A stretch of DNA of 64,000 nt from Thalassotalea psychrophila (GCF_031583595.1 NZ_CP134145.1:3410001-3474000), one strand, 5' to 3'. Counted from the first letter of the stretch, positions 1 to 9,007 are shown. Made by a program: numbers and translations. The notes: a model not told the origin generated them from the letters alone.

Positions 1-794
1 ACTTCAGGTAACGTAGTCGCTTCAGACTCAACTGCGCCAGTTAATGGGTAATCGCCTAATGTTCTAAAACGCACCATTTTCATCATTGGCTCTTCACCAT
101 CTTCTAATGGCAAACGCTCATCATCTACCATTATCAAGGTGCCGTCACGCTCAACAACAGGGCGTTTAGCTGATAAATATAATGGAACGATATCGATATT
201 TTCTAAATAGATGTATTGCCAAATATCTAGTTCTGTCCAGTTCGATAATGGGAAAACACGTATGCTTTCGCCTTTATTTACTTTGCCGTTGTAAGTATTC
301 CACAATTCTGGACGTTGGCTTTTTGGATCCCAACGATGGTTTTTATCACGAAATGAATAAACACGTTCTTTCGCGCGAGATTTTTCTTCGTCACGACGAG
401 CACCACCAAAAGCAGCATCGAATTGATGTTTATCTAATGCCTGCTTTAAACCTTGAGTTTTCATTACATCGGTAAATTTAGAGCTACCGTGATCAAATGG
501 ATTAATACCTGCCGCGCGGCCTTCTTCGTTGGTATGAACAATTAAGTCCATGCCACACTTTTCTGCCATCATATCGCGAAAGGCGATCATTTCTTTAAAC
601 TTGAATGTAGTGTCTACATGCATTAAAGGAAACGGCGGTTTAGCCGGAAAAAATGCTTTCATAGCTAAATGCAGCATTACTGCCGAGTCTTTACCTACAG
701 AGTAAAGCATTACCGGATTATCGAACTCTGCCGCTACTTCCCTGATGATATGAATTGATTCAGCTTCCAGCTGTTTTAAATGTGTTAAGTTCAT
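1..794 (-). CDS. cysD: Sulfate adenylyltransferase subunit 2 (3' end beyond window)
   Basis: Small subunit of ATP sulfurylase. With the GTPase CysN it converts sulfate and ATP to adenosine 5'-phosphosulfate, the first step of assimilatory sulfate reduction in the cytoplasm. The translation opens [20 protein letters not shown] and carries the PP-loop [11 protein letters not shown] near residue 33. It continues with the family segments [16 protein letters not shown] and [17 protein letters not shown], then [16 protein letters not shown] near the cut. About 264 of roughly 302 residues are present; the C-terminus runs off the left edge. The ATG at 794 aligns with the E. coli start, but its Shine-Dalgarno site is weak. 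cysN would be expected next, outside the window. The identification is secure from continuous family similarity. Confidence 0.95.
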   Translation of the reverse strand, partial: MNLTHLKQLEAESIHIIREVAAEFDNPVMLYSVGKDSAVMLHLAMKAFFPAKPPFPLMHVDTTFKFKEMIAFRDMMAEKCGMDLIVHTNEEGRAAGINPFDHGSSKFTDVMKTQGLKQALDKHQFDAAFGGARRDEEKSRAKERVYSFRDKNHRWDPKSQRPELWNTYNGKVNKGESIRVFPLSNWTELDIWQYIYLENIDIVPLYLSAKRPVVERDGTLIMVDDERLPLEDGEEPMMKMVRFRTLGDYPLTGAVESEATTLPE

Positions 795-899
795 TGGCAA
801 CCATTTTATGTAAGTTGATGAAAAATTGAGAAATTTTTTAGAGCGCGTATTATTTCACAAAATCAGTGCTCTTTCTATATTAGTTTATATGATTCTGAT

Positions 900-990
900 C
901 TGCGAATTTGCTATTAGATATAAGGAAAAGGTAGAAAGTTGAAAGTTCAAAGCTGGAAAGTTAGAAAGCTAGAAAGCGGGAAATATTCAC
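900..990. repeat. Degenerate GAAAG-rich direct repeat
   Basis: Between cysD and the deaD terminator the plus strand shows imperfect direct repeats of about 8-10 bases built on GAAAGTT and GAAAGCT (about 928-985). The rest of the 795-1100 gap has no convincing ORF. A GCGCGTATTATTTCAC segment near 843 may belong to the cysD promoter region, but this is unproven. Confidence 0.4.
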
Positions 991-1103
991 ACTTTTCCCC
1001 ATCCATGGTACGGGAGGATAAGCATATTCTTTGTAAAGTATTGATTCAGCGATAAGACATCTAACATTTGCCATCCATGGCGGTTATACATTCCTTCGTC
1101 CAT

Positions 1104-1132
1104 AAAAAAAGGATGACCTAAGTCATCCTTTT
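1104..1132 (-). terminator. Rho-independent terminator of deaD
   Basis: A 9-bp perfect stem (AAGGATGAC at 1109-1117, GTCATCCTT at 1122-1130) closes a 4-base loop. On the minus strand it is followed by a run of seven T (1104-1110). It lies about 25 bases after the deaD stop codon. Confidence 0.85.
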
Positions 1133-1154
1133 GTTGTTTTGATTAAGCTAGTGC

Positions 1155-2975
1155 TTAGTGACGTGCAGAACGCTCACCACGAGGCTTACGGTCACTATTC
1201 TCTCTACGAGGCTTACGTACTTGCGCTTCAACCGGAGCATCTGACACTGAGATGTCTAAACGTTGACGACGTATTTGTACACTACGTAACTTTTGGAATG
1301 CATCTTTTGGCATGCCTTTTGGTAGTTGTACAATAGTGTGGTTGTCATTCAAGTTGATTTGACCTATGTATGCACTGTCTAATGAAATTTCGTTAGCAAT
1401 TGCGCCAACGATATCACCTGGACGAGCACCGTGATCTTTACCTACTTCAATGCGGTATGCTTGCCAATCTACGTCTGGACGTGCACCTGACGATTGACGA
1501 CGTTCTTTACGCTCACCACGATCGCTGCGTTCGCCACGACCATTACGGTCATTACGATCACGGCCACCACGGTCATTACGATCTCTGCCACGAGTTTCAC
1601 GAGAATCGCGTGAATCACGGTCTGAACGTTCACGACGAGGACGTACATCTTCTTTCGGTTGTAGAGGTTGCTTTAATTGTTTATCAAACAATAATGCCGC
1701 CGCTAAGTCAGCCATATCAACTTCTGAGTCTGCTGCCATTTTCTCTAAAATTTCACGCATGCTTGATAAATCTTTATCAGCAACTGAAGCAATTAACGAT
1801 TTACGACAACGCTCTATACGTGACAAACCAATTTCTTGAATCGTCGGTAAGTTATATTCGTTAACAGTACCTGCAGTAGCACGTTCGTAGTGACGAACAT
1901 TATAAAACTCACGAGGACGTACAAATGAAATTGCTGTACCTTCACGACCGGCACGGCCAGTACGACCAATACGGTGAACATAAGATTCAGTTTCACCTGG
2001 AATATCGTAGTTGATAACTAGGTCAATACGTTGAATATCTAAACCACGAGCAACAACATCAGTTGCTACCATGATAGAAAGCTTACCATTTTTAAGTTGC
2101 TCAACCGTACGTTCACGTTGTGCTTGGTTCATGTCACCGTTTAACGCTGCACATGGGTAACCTAAACGTTCTAATTGCTCAGAAATAGTTATTGTATCGT
2201 TACGAGTTCGAACGAAGATAAGCACAGCGTCGAAATCAAATGATTCAATTATGCGTTCAAGGGCAGTTTGTTTAGTAATACCACTTACTCGCCATGCAAG
2301 CTGAGTAATGTTCTTTTTAGACTCTTTTTTCGCTGCAATTTTTACATGTACAGGATTATCTAAGAAGCGGTCTGCAATCTTTTTGATTGCTGGAGGCATA
2401 GTTGCAGAGAACAATGCCATTTGTGTTTCTTTAGCTAAGTGATCAAGGATCCACTCAATATCTTCTAAGAAACCCATGTTAAGCATTTCATCAGCTTCAT
2501 CTAGAGCACAAAATTTAACGTCAGCTAACTTTAATGTTTTACGACGTAAGTGATCCATTAAGCGACCAGGAGTACCAACAACAACTTGTGCACCTTTTTC
2601 TAGTTGCGAAAGTTGTGGACCGTAAGATTGACCACCATAAAGAGTTGCTACACGTAAGCCTTTCATGTTTTTAGCAAAATCTTCGATTGCTTCAGCTACT
2701 TGGATAGCAAGCTCACGAGTTGGTGCTAAAACCATCATTTGTGGTTTCTTTAATTTAACGTCAATGTTAGCAAGTGCAGGTAAACCAAAAGCAGCAGTTT
2801 TACCTGTACCAGTTTGTGCTTCACCTAAAACGTCACGACCTTCAATTAAAGGGCCAATAGTTTTTTCTTGGATAGGTGTAGGGTTTACAAAACCCATAGC
2901 GTTTAGTGCAGATAATAATACTTCAGGCAAACCTAAAGATTCAAAGCTAACAGTAGCGTTGTTTAATTCAGTCAT
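1155..2975 (-). CDS. deaD: DEAD-box ATP-dependent RNA helicase DeaD/CsdA
   Basis: Cold-shock RNA helicase that unwinds structured RNA during ribosome assembly and mRNA decay. The 606 residues show, in order: the Q motif around residues 11-40, Walker A AQTGTGKT at 53-60, APTREL, TPGRL, DEAD at 159-162, SAT at 190-192, and the helicase-C motif HRIGRTGRAGR. After these comes an Arg/Asp/Gly-rich linker with repeated RDRNDRGG-like units, then a DbpA-type RNA-binding domain and a basic tail. The ATG at 2975 was chosen over the longer in-frame start at 3038 because it begins the conserved N-terminus (MTELNNATVSFESLG) and has a GAGAAG site upstream. Length matches E. coli DeaD (629). Monocistronic, with its own terminator and a long leader. 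Confidence 0.96.
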   Translation of the reverse strand: MTELNNATVSFESLGLPEVLLSALNAMGFVNPTPIQEKTIGPLIEGRDVLGEAQTGTGKTAAFGLPALANIDVKLKKPQMMVLAPTRELAIQVAEAIEDFAKNMKGLRVATLYGGQSYGPQLSQLEKGAQVVVGTPGRLMDHLRRKTLKLADVKFCALDEADEMLNMGFLEDIEWILDHLAKETQMALFSATMPPAIKKIADRFLDNPVHVKIAAKKESKKNITQLAWRVSGITKQTALERIIESFDFDAVLIFVRTRNDTITISEQLERLGYPCAALNGDMNQAQRERTVEQLKNGKLSIMVATDVVARGLDIQRIDLVINYDIPGETESYVHRIGRTGRAGREGTAISFVRPREFYNVRHYERATAGTVNEYNLPTIQEIGLSRIERCRKSLIASVADKDLSSMREILEKMAADSEVDMADLAAALLFDKQLKQPLQPKEDVRPRRERSDRDSRDSRETRGRDRNDRGGRDRNDRNGRGERSDRGERKERRQSSGARPDVDWQAYRIEVGKDHGARPGDIVGAIANEISLDSAYIGQINLNDNHTIVQLPKGMPKDAFQKLRSVQIRRQRLDISVSDAPVEAQVRKPRRENSDRKPRGERSARH

Positions 2976-3282
2976 TAATTTTGTCTTCTCAACAGGCAGA
3001 TCAATACCTTTACGGTAAATAACTGCGAAAAAATTCAAAGTTATCCACCGGAAGACTTATGGCGAGATCGGTGCGCTACATGTGTTCAAACTACGTTCAC
3101 ATAGGCTTTTGGGATCTATAGCTAATTTGATGCTCTTTATCATAAGCACTCACTGCTTATGGATTCATCTGGGCTAGCTCTTGGCAAGTCAGTTGGCGGA
3201 AATAACCACTCTAATTACTAATAATTTGATTAGTAAAGTAATCTCCTATTAATCGCCGTTGTGTTGTGGCGTTAGGAGAAGT
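2976..3282 (-). promoter_or_regulatory. Long structured 5' leader of deaD
   Basis: About 300 untranslated bases separate the predicted transcription start from the deaD ATG. Several stems are visible: 3242-3248 with 3273-3279 (continued by CGCC/GGCG inside), 3216-3223 with 3230-3237, and CATAAGCA/TGCTTATG at 3141-3148/3154-3161. E. coli deaD is known to have a long regulated leader; similar control here is inferred. Confidence 0.5.
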
Positions 3283-3288
3283 TGGCGC

Positions 3289-3316
3289 ATGATACCTTTT
3301 TGTAAAAATAATGCAA
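3289..3316 (-). promoter_or_regulatory. Predicted sigma-70 promoter of deaD
   Basis: On the minus strand TTGCAT (3316-3311) and TATCAT (3294-3289) are 16 bases apart, giving a start near 3282. Each hexamer matches consensus at 4-5 positions. No experimental support. Confidence 0.45.
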
Positions 3317-3447
3317 GTAACATTGTGTAAAAAACAGGCTAAAAAACGTTATTTCACCACATTTAACGCAAAAACAGTGCCAAAAATCAGGTATTTATGA
3401 ATTTAATTAAAAATTAACATAAATTTTACTAGTTTTTTCAGAACGTG

Positions 3448-3640
3448 GCTTCGCCATTACGCGCGAATGAATTCACGCCAACCATATACCACCCGTGGCA
3501 ATTCTAAGTTAAATCATCCATGATTTAAAATTCACGCCAACCAAGTTAGCGTCACCAGAGCTCAACCCAATCAAGGCCCCGAAACCGGTTGGTCCGATTT
3601 CAATCGGACGTAATTCCCGAAGGGAAGGTAATGGCGAAGT
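3448..3640. repeat. MITE-like intergenic element with GTCCGA hairpin
   Basis: The arms CTTCGCCATTAC (3449-3460) and GTAATGGCGAAG (3628-3639) form a 12-bp terminal inverted repeat around about 190 bp. Inside are two copies of ATTCACGCCAACC (near 3471 and 3530), a TTAAATCAT/ATGATTTAA stem (about 3508-3527), and a GTCCGATT/AATCGGAC hairpin (3592-3609). That hairpin, with its GGTTG flank, recurs inverted at 44303-44325. No ORF is credible here. Confidence 0.55.
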
Positions 3641-3653
3641 CCCGTATTAGTAA

Positions 3654-4652
3654 CTAGTGTAATTTTACTCGCCCAATTGTATTTGCATCGGTGCCGAACC
3701 AAACTTCTTTAGTGGCCATGTTATAATGCATATAGCGAATTGAACCTGCGCCACTTGGTACTTCTACATTTGCAATAAACTGTTTGCTATTACTATCAAA
3801 CACTCTTATTTGATTTGGCGTGACACCAGTAAGGGCTATCCAAATTCGATCATTACTATCAATAGCTGAGCCATACAGTTTGGCCTTGTGCTCTTCTGGT
3901 AACAGCCAACGATTAATTTTTTTTGTAGCTGAGTTATAACTACCTAAGTAACCTAAACTGTGATCCAGATAATAAATATGGTTGTTTTGAGTTACCTCTA
4001 ACCGTCTTGGGCGCTCGTTTATATCTATTAAATCTATTTGCTCAACAGTGAAACTTTCCGGGTTAATTTTTGCCAGCTTATTACTGCCAAATAAAACAAC
4101 CCAAGGTATGTCGTCATAATCAACTTTAATACCATAAGGCCTAGCTGAATCGAACGGCATAGAAACAAGCTTAACCTCACCGGTTTGAGTGTTTAGAAAT
4201 CCAACTTTATTACCCCATTGTGCGCTAAACCAAATATTTTCTGCAGAATTAAACACTAAAGTATGAGGATCTATTGGAGTGTCACCGGGCATGGAAAATT
4301 GCTTTATACTGCCATCAGTTGGATTTAGCCTACCAATATGGCCATTACGATTGCCGGCATACCAAACGTGATCTTTACTATCTATAATAAGGTTGTGTGG
4401 GTTAGTGTTATTACTTAATTCGAAACGCTTAAATTTTCCATTTAGAGGATTCAACATGGCAATATAATTGCCGGCTTGCCCACAAAACCAAACATTACCT
4501 TTTGAGTCTACGGCAGGATCCCTTGGACGGGTATTATCCCAAGGGACTTGCCATTCTTTAATATCAATAGTTTTAGGCCACTTTTGCTCAGCACTATGTG
4601 ATGTGCAAACGAAAAGTAGAAAGGTAAAAACAATAAGATAATTAAGTTTCAT
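3654..4652 (-). CDS. Secreted Vgb-like (streptogramin lyase family) beta-propeller protein
   Basis: The 332-residue protein has a clear signal peptide (MKLNYLIVFTFLLFVCTSHSA, cleavage near residue 20). A repeated blade motif follows, of the type D-x-x-G/D-N-[VI]-W-[FY] with G-[RK]-[LI]-N-P (for example KGNVWFCGQAGNYIAMLNP, KDHVWYAGNRNGHIGRLNP, AENIWFSAQWGNKVGFL). This is the SMP-30/NHL/Vgb fold seen in virginiamycin B lyases. I do not see the His/Glu catalytic set of true Vgb clearly placed, so antibiotic lyase activity should not be assumed; a periplasmic sugar- or metabolite-binding or lactonase-like role is equally possible. It stands alone; the Shine-Dalgarno site is weak. Confidence 0.75.
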   Translation of the reverse strand: MKLNYLIVFTFLLFVCTSHSAEQKWPKTIDIKEWQVPWDNTRPRDPAVDSKGNVWFCGQAGNYIAMLNPLNGKFKRFELSNNTNPHNLIIDSKDHVWYAGNRNGHIGRLNPTDGSIKQFSMPGDTPIDPHTLVFNSAENIWFSAQWGNKVGFLNTQTGEVKLVSMPFDSARPYGIKVDYDDIPWVVLFGSNKLAKINPESFTVEQIDLIDINERPRRLEVTQNNHIYYLDHSLGYLGSYNSATKKINRWLLPEEHKAKLYGSAIDSNDRIWIALTGVTPNQIRVFDSNSKQFIANVEVPSGAGSIRYMHYNMATKEVWFGTDANTIGRVKLH

Positions 4653-4785
4653 AATTACTATTTTTATTATTAATTGGTAAGAAAAGTATAGTTGATAAAA
4701 AGATAGGTGTAGATCCTACTTACCACTATTTACTGAACCGACATCACTTACTGAACTCGATGCGTTAGCATCGCCATGAACTCGT

Positions 4786-4819
4786 TTCAGGGTCCTGCTG
4801 TTATTCCAATGACCCTGAA
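4786..4819. repeat. Intergenic palindrome TTCAGGGTC/GACCCTGAA
   Basis: Nine-base arms at 4786-4794 and 4811-4819 enclose a 16-base loop. Related fragments (CTGAACTCGATGC, AAATTCAGGG) flank it, so the 4716-4850 interval is probably a decayed repeat unit, not a gene. Confidence 0.45.
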
Positions 4820-4853
4820 GTAAATTCAGGGAATGATGAGGTTGTAAAAGGGA

Positions 4854-4889
4854 AAACCCGATGCGCTCGTTTAAAAGCACATCGGGTTT
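4854..4889. terminator. Strong hairpin, possible bidirectional terminator
   Basis: AAACCCGATG (4854-4863) pairs with CATCGGGTTT (4880-4889), extended by inner GC pairs. Both sides are T-rich when read outward. It could stop transcription leaving the DUF4097 gene at 5010-5771. Confidence 0.5.
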
Positions 4890-4958
4890 AGGTTTTACTA
4901 ACTGTTTAAAAGATTGACAGATCTTGGAAGTAAACAAAATTTAGTAAAATTCGTAAAA

Positions 4959-4997
4959 TCAGAAGGTCAGAGTCAGGTTATTCTCAAATCTCCTGAC
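4959..4997 (-). repeat. Degenerate copy of the GGGTCAGAGTCA hairpin family
   Basis: TCAGAAGGTCAG pairs with CTGACCCTCTGA with one mismatch. The left half (GGTCAGAGTCAGGTTATTCT, from 4965) matches the left half of the perfect hairpin at 5952-5995, while the right arm has diverged. It lies just past the stop codon of the lipoprotein gene and may act as its terminator. Confidence 0.5.
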
Positions 4998-5009
4998 CCT
5001 CTGATGTTT

Positions 5010-5771
5010 TTATGAATCGATATTAAATTCGCCTTTAACATCTTTAATATTTAAGCCACCTGAGCCACTGTCAGTAATCGTTAAGCCGCCAGCATCTGTT
5101 ACTTCGATAGCCCCAGAACCGTCATCAATAGTTACAGTGCCGCCAATATGACGCAAGATCATTTCACCAGAGCCATCTTCGACATTTACTGAACCTGCTA
5201 TATCAATCACAGTCATTTCACCTGAGCCGTCATTAATATCAACGTCGCCACTTACGTTGCTGATCTCCAACTCTCCGGAGCCATCATCAACAATTAAGTC
5301 ACCTTGAATATTTTTAACAAATAATGCGCCGGAGCCATCTTCTACTTCAACAAAGTTATTAATATCAGTAATTGATATATCCCCTGAGCCATCATCAATA
5401 TCTAATGCTAAATTTTTTGGTACCTGTACAGTTAAGTTGATTGATGGTGAATTACCATTCCAAAAACCGCTGGTTGAACCATGTTTAGCAATTAATACGG
5501 CTTTGCTGCCTACTTTAGTAAGTGTTAATTCATAATCACGCTTCTTTGTAGTTTCAATGTCGGCTTTTACAGTAATTTCAGTAGCACCTTCTACGCCAAC
5601 TATATTTAAATATCCTGAGCCAGAATCTACTTCTAAAGAATTTAAATCTGCACTAGCTATAGCTAAGGTTTCTTGTAATTCTACGTTTGCACTTTGTGCA
5701 CCAACATGAATAACACAGCCTGGTAATATAAGTACGGCAGATAATAAAGCGGCAATTTTGGTCATTTTCAT
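5010..5771 (-). CDS. DUF4097-like repeat lipoprotein
   Basis: Predicted lipoprotein of 253 residues with lipobox LPGC (Cys at about residue 19). After a mature N-terminus the chain becomes an exact 18-residue repeat. D-G-S-G recurs every 18 positions about six times (DGSGDISI, DGSGALFV, DGSGELEI, DGSGEMTV, DGSGEMIL, DGSGAIEV) and ends in SGSGGLNI. Alternating hydrophobic residues follow each DGSG, then a second short strand, which suggests a beta-solenoid with two strands per turn. This fits the DUF4097/DUF2807 adhesin-like group; the function is unknown. The start has AGGGAT about 8 bases upstream. No operon partner; hairpins lie on both sides. Confidence 0.8.
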   Translation of the reverse strand: MKMTKIAALLSAVLILPGCVIHVGAQSANVELQETLAIASADLNSLEVDSGSGYLNIVGVEGATEITVKADIETTKKRDYELTLTKVGSKAVLIAKHGSTSGFWNGNSPSINLTVQVPKNLALDIDDGSGDISITDINNFVEVEDGSGALFVKNIQGDLIVDDGSGELEISNVSGDVDINDGSGEMTVIDIAGSVNVEDGSGEMILRHIGGTVTIDDGSGAIEVTDAGGLTITDSGSGGLNIKDVKGEFNIDS

Positions 5772-5951
5772 TGTTAAATCCCTGAATTAAGTATTGTATT
5801 TTTAACTAATATTGTTACTAATACGTTAATACATCCAAAATCCAAGCCAACTTTATAACACGTTGTTTTTAAAGGGGTTGACAAACTTTAAAAGTAGTAT
5901 TGCAATATTTAATTAGCGATAAATACTAAATAGTGGTGAAAAATAAAAACG

Positions 5952-5995
5952 AGGGTCAGAGTCAGGTTATTCTCAAATAACCTGACTCTGACCCT
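5952..5995 (-). terminator. Perfect 20-bp hairpin terminating the nuo operon
   Basis: Two 20-base arms (5952-5971 and 5976-5995) are perfectly complementary with a 4-base loop, starting 5 bases after the nuoN stop. On the minus strand CGTTTTTATTTTT follows, so it can act as an intrinsic terminator. The arm begins AGGGTCAGAGTCAGG and belongs to a dispersed hairpin family also seen at 46878-46929 and, decayed, at 4959-4997. Confidence 0.8.
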
Positions 5996-5999
5996 AGTT

Positions 6000-7466
6000 T
6001 CAACCAAATTTTGACAGGGCGAAAAAGCGAACTTCTTCTGAGATCACATCAGGTAAGATACCAAATATCAGTATTGTTATGCTTAAGCAAACAATAACCG
6101 CATGTGACAATCGGTTGAGTTTGATCAGGTGCTGGTTGTCTGCTTTGGCAAATAACGTAAAGATAATGCGTAAATAATAATATAAGCCTATACCACTACC
6201 CACAACTAAACTTGCTAGTAACCACCAAGCATCATTATTTACGGCAGTACTTATGATATAAAACTTACCAATAAACCCTGCAGTTAATGGAATACCTGCA
6301 AGTGATAACAGTGCAAATATCATTGCCGCAGCTTGTGCCGGAGAGCGCCAGAACAGCCCATTCCAATGCTGCCAGTTATCATTATCTTGCTCATTGTTAG
6401 CTTTAGATGTTTGGCATATGAAGGTGAATATCAGTAACGTTGCCAAACAATATGCCAGTAAATAAAATAAACCAGATTCCCACGCCATCTGTAGTGATTC
6501 ATGTGACATTACGTTTAGAATTATCAGCAAATACCCCATATGGGCAATGGATGAATAAGCTAATAAACGTTTAATATTGGTTTGTTGTAACGCTAAAATA
6601 TTACCAACTAACATAGATGCAATAGCAACAAAGCTGATCACGTTAAGCAGCTGATGCTCACCGTTTGGTGATACATATTGAACCGAGAAAAACCAAAACT
6701 TGATCAGCACGGCAAAAATTGCCGTTTTTGAAACCGTTGCTAGCAGCATACTTACTGGTGCAGGAGCCCCCTGATAAACATCGGGTGTCCACATATGAAA
6801 TGGTGCTAATGATAGTTTAAACGCTAATCCTACAATGAATAACACCGAACCGACATTAAACAATAATTGCATTTGTGGGTTATTCACCGCTAAAAAGCTA
6901 TTGCTAATATGATGAAAATTTAAATTACCACTGTAGGCATAGATCATCGCCATACCAAATAGCAAAATACTCGACGCCGTTGCGCTTAAAATAAGATATT
7001 TAAAACTTGCCTCTAAGGTTTGCCGGCGATTACGTAAGTACCCCACCATCCCAATCAACGCAATGCTCAATAACTCTAACCCTAAAAATACGCTCGCAAA
7101 GTGATTGCTTATTGCTAATAAGCTTGCGCCAAGGGTCACCAGTAATAACAATACATAATATTCATCATGAACTTCTTGGCTTACTTTTAAATAACGGCCA
7201 CTCACTAAACACACAATAAACGCACAAAAGAGCACTAACGCGCTTATTGCCAGAGAAAAACCGTCTAGATAAAACAGTACTGTAGATTGAGTATTAATGG
7301 CCGGTAAAACCAGAAAATGAGCACTAGCTGCCAAAACAATACTGATAGCAGTAAATGCTTGGATCATTAACGTTGAACGCCTAATAGCAATTAATAACAG
7401 TTGTAAGACGATGGCCAATGACAATACCAGCTGCGGTAAAATGGCTAATAATTCTAAACTACTCAT
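6000..7466 (-). CDS. nuoN: NADH-quinone oxidoreductase subunit N
   Basis: Membrane antiporter-like subunit of complex I and last gene of the operon. The 488 residues (E. coli 485) form about 14 hydrophobic helices. The Mrp-antiporter-type conserved parts are visible: GLELLSIALIGMVGY, FKLSLAPFHMWTPDVYQGAP (residues about 218-237, containing the key Lys and the HxWxPDxY motif) and KRLLAYSSIAHMGYLL. It takes part in proton translocation coupled to ubiquinone reduction. The start ATG shares one base with the nuoM stop (TAATG), typical of translational coupling. A strong hairpin follows directly. Confidence 0.97.
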   Translation of the reverse strand: MSSLELLAILPQLVLSLAIVLQLLLIAIRRSTLMIQAFTAISIVLAASAHFLVLPAINTQSTVLFYLDGFSLAISALVLFCAFIVCLVSGRYLKVSQEVHDEYYVLLLLVTLGASLLAISNHFASVFLGLELLSIALIGMVGYLRNRRQTLEASFKYLILSATASSILLFGMAMIYAYSGNLNFHHISNSFLAVNNPQMQLLFNVGSVLFIVGLAFKLSLAPFHMWTPDVYQGAPAPVSMLLATVSKTAIFAVLIKFWFFSVQYVSPNGEHQLLNVISFVAIASMLVGNILALQQTNIKRLLAYSSIAHMGYLLIILNVMSHESLQMAWESGLFYLLAYCLATLLIFTFICQTSKANNEQDNDNWQHWNGLFWRSPAQAAAMIFALLSLAGIPLTAGFIGKFYIISTAVNNDAWWLLASLVVGSGIGLYYYLRIIFTLFAKADNQHLIKLNRLSHAVIVCLSITILIFGILPDVISEEVRFFALSKFG

Positions 7467-9007
7467 TATTTACTCCCTACAGCGTTAGTACTTGCTATAT
7501 GACTACTTACCAATTCACTGGCACTAGCTTCAGTTAGGTTAACTCCAATGACGGCGGTTTCATTAACTGTCGCTATATATTGCTCGGGAAAATGGGCAAA
7601 AATAAGTTCTGGAAATAGGCCTAAGCAAATGAGTAAGCCCAGTAATGAACCACAGATTAATAACTCTCTTTTACCTAAGTCAGTAATACTGTGCTTAGCT
7701 TCGCCTTGAAAACTCTGCTGAAATAAATACATGCCATAAATTGCCGAGCCAATAAGACCAAGGGAGGCAAATATCACATGTAATGGATAGGTTTTAAAAC
7801 TTCCAGTTAATACCATAAATTCGCCGACAAAATTAAGTAGTCCAGGTAAACCAAATGCTGCGGCAACAAATGCTAGTAGCATACCGCCCATTCTAGGCGC
7901 ACTACTAAACATTCCGCCCATTGCTGATAAATCTCGGCTATGTAAGCGTTGATATAACATACCAGCCATTGAGAATAGTGCGGCACTACTCAAACCATGA
8001 GCGACAATGGTGAGTATCGCGCCATGATAAGAAATTTGTTGAAAGGAGAATAACGCTAACATAACAAAGCCCATATGTGAGATAGAGCTGTAAGCAACTA
8101 AACGTTTAAAGTCGGTTTGGGCAAAGGCAAGCTTTGCTCCGTATAAAATACTGATCACCCCAAGCACAACGGCAACATTAGCAAAGTCACTACTGGCTTG
8201 TGGAAACATATCTAAAACAAAGCGAATAAGGCCATAGGCGCCAGTTTTTAATAATACCCCCGCAAGTAATACACTACCGGCTGTAGGGGCTTGAGTATGT
8301 GCATCAGGTAGCCAAGTATGAACGGGAAATGACGGCAGTTTAACGGCAAAAGCAATAAAGAAGCCAAGCATAATGTAAAACTCTACCTCCGGATTTATTG
8401 CCATTTGCTTTAAGGTAAAGTAATCAAAACTCAAACTGCCAGTTTGTTGTTGATGAATAAACGCTAACGCGATAATGCCAATAAGCATTAATAGGCTGCT
8501 TACCTGGGTAAAAATAAAGAATTTTGTTGCAGCGTAAATCCTATTTTCGTGCCCCCAAATGGCAATTAATGCGGTCATTGGCAGTAGCATCACTTCCCAA
8601 AAAAAGAAGAATAAGAATAAGTCAGTGGCAATGAATACGCCTACTATGCCAGCAATAGATGCCATTAAATTGAAGTAATAAAAGCCAACTTTGTCGGTAA
8701 TTTCTTGCCAAGAAACTAACACACAGATAACACCCAGCACTAACGTTAGTGCGATTAAAATAAAACTTAAACTGTCGATGCCGGTAGCATAATAAATATT
8801 AAATGCTGAAATCCATTCAACATTAGCCAACCTTAGGTATTGATGAAATAGCTGAGGATTATCCATGGAAAATTCAGCAAGTAAGCCAAAGCTGAACAAA
8901 ATTGCTAGCAAGCTGATCCAACGCCCAGTATTAGCACGATGGTTTTCTGCTGCCCAAGCAATAACACCGCCCGTTAATAACGCAATTAAAATTTGAGTTA
9001 AAATCAT
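7466..9007 (-). CDS. nuoM: NADH-quinone oxidoreductase subunit M
   Basis: Second large antiporter-like membrane subunit of complex I (513 residues; E. coli 509). Conserved elements include FFFWEVMLLPMTALIAIWG with the essential Glu on helix 5, KLPSFPVHTWLPDAHTQAPT, and KRLVAYSSISHMGFVMLALF. It overlaps nuoL by 4 bases (ATGA) and nuoN by 1 base. The short C-terminal tail after the last helix is polar (INETAVIGVNLTEAS-like) and somewhat longer than usual. Role: proton pumping in the distal membrane arm. Confidence 0.97.
   Translation of the reverse strand: MILTQILIALLTGGVIAWAAENHRANTGRWISLLAILFSFGLLAEFSMDNPQLFHQYLRLANVEWISAFNIYYATGIDSLSFILIALTLVLGVICVLVSWQEITDKVGFYYFNLMASIAGIVGVFIATDLFLFFFFWEVMLLPMTALIAIWGHENRIYAATKFFIFTQVSSLLMLIGIIALAFIHQQQTGSLSFDYFTLKQMAINPEVEFYIMLGFFIAFAVKLPSFPVHTWLPDAHTQAPTAGSVLLAGVLLKTGAYGLIRFVLDMFPQASSDFANVAVVLGVISILYGAKLAFAQTDFKRLVAYSSISHMGFVMLALFSFQQISYHGAILTIVAHGLSSAALFSMAGMLYQRLHSRDLSAMGGMFSSAPRMGGMLLAFVAAAFGLPGLLNFVGEFMVLTGSFKTYPLHVIFASLGLIGSAIYGMYLFQQSFQGEAKHSITDLGKRELLICGSLLGLLICLGLFPELIFAHFPEQYIATVNETAVIGVNLTEASASELVSSHIASTNAVGSK

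Noticed and set aside
48..475. 97-codon plus-strand ORF at 182-475
   Set aside because: Antisense to the continuous cysD reading frame, which shows clear family similarity.
1400..1864. 154-codon plus-strand ORF rich in His and Tyr
   Set aside because: Antisense shadow of the Arg/Asp-rich tail of deaD.
4716..4937. 73-codon minus-strand ORF
   Set aside because: It covers two intergenic palindromes, has no ribosome site, and the translation is uncharacteristic of a real protein.
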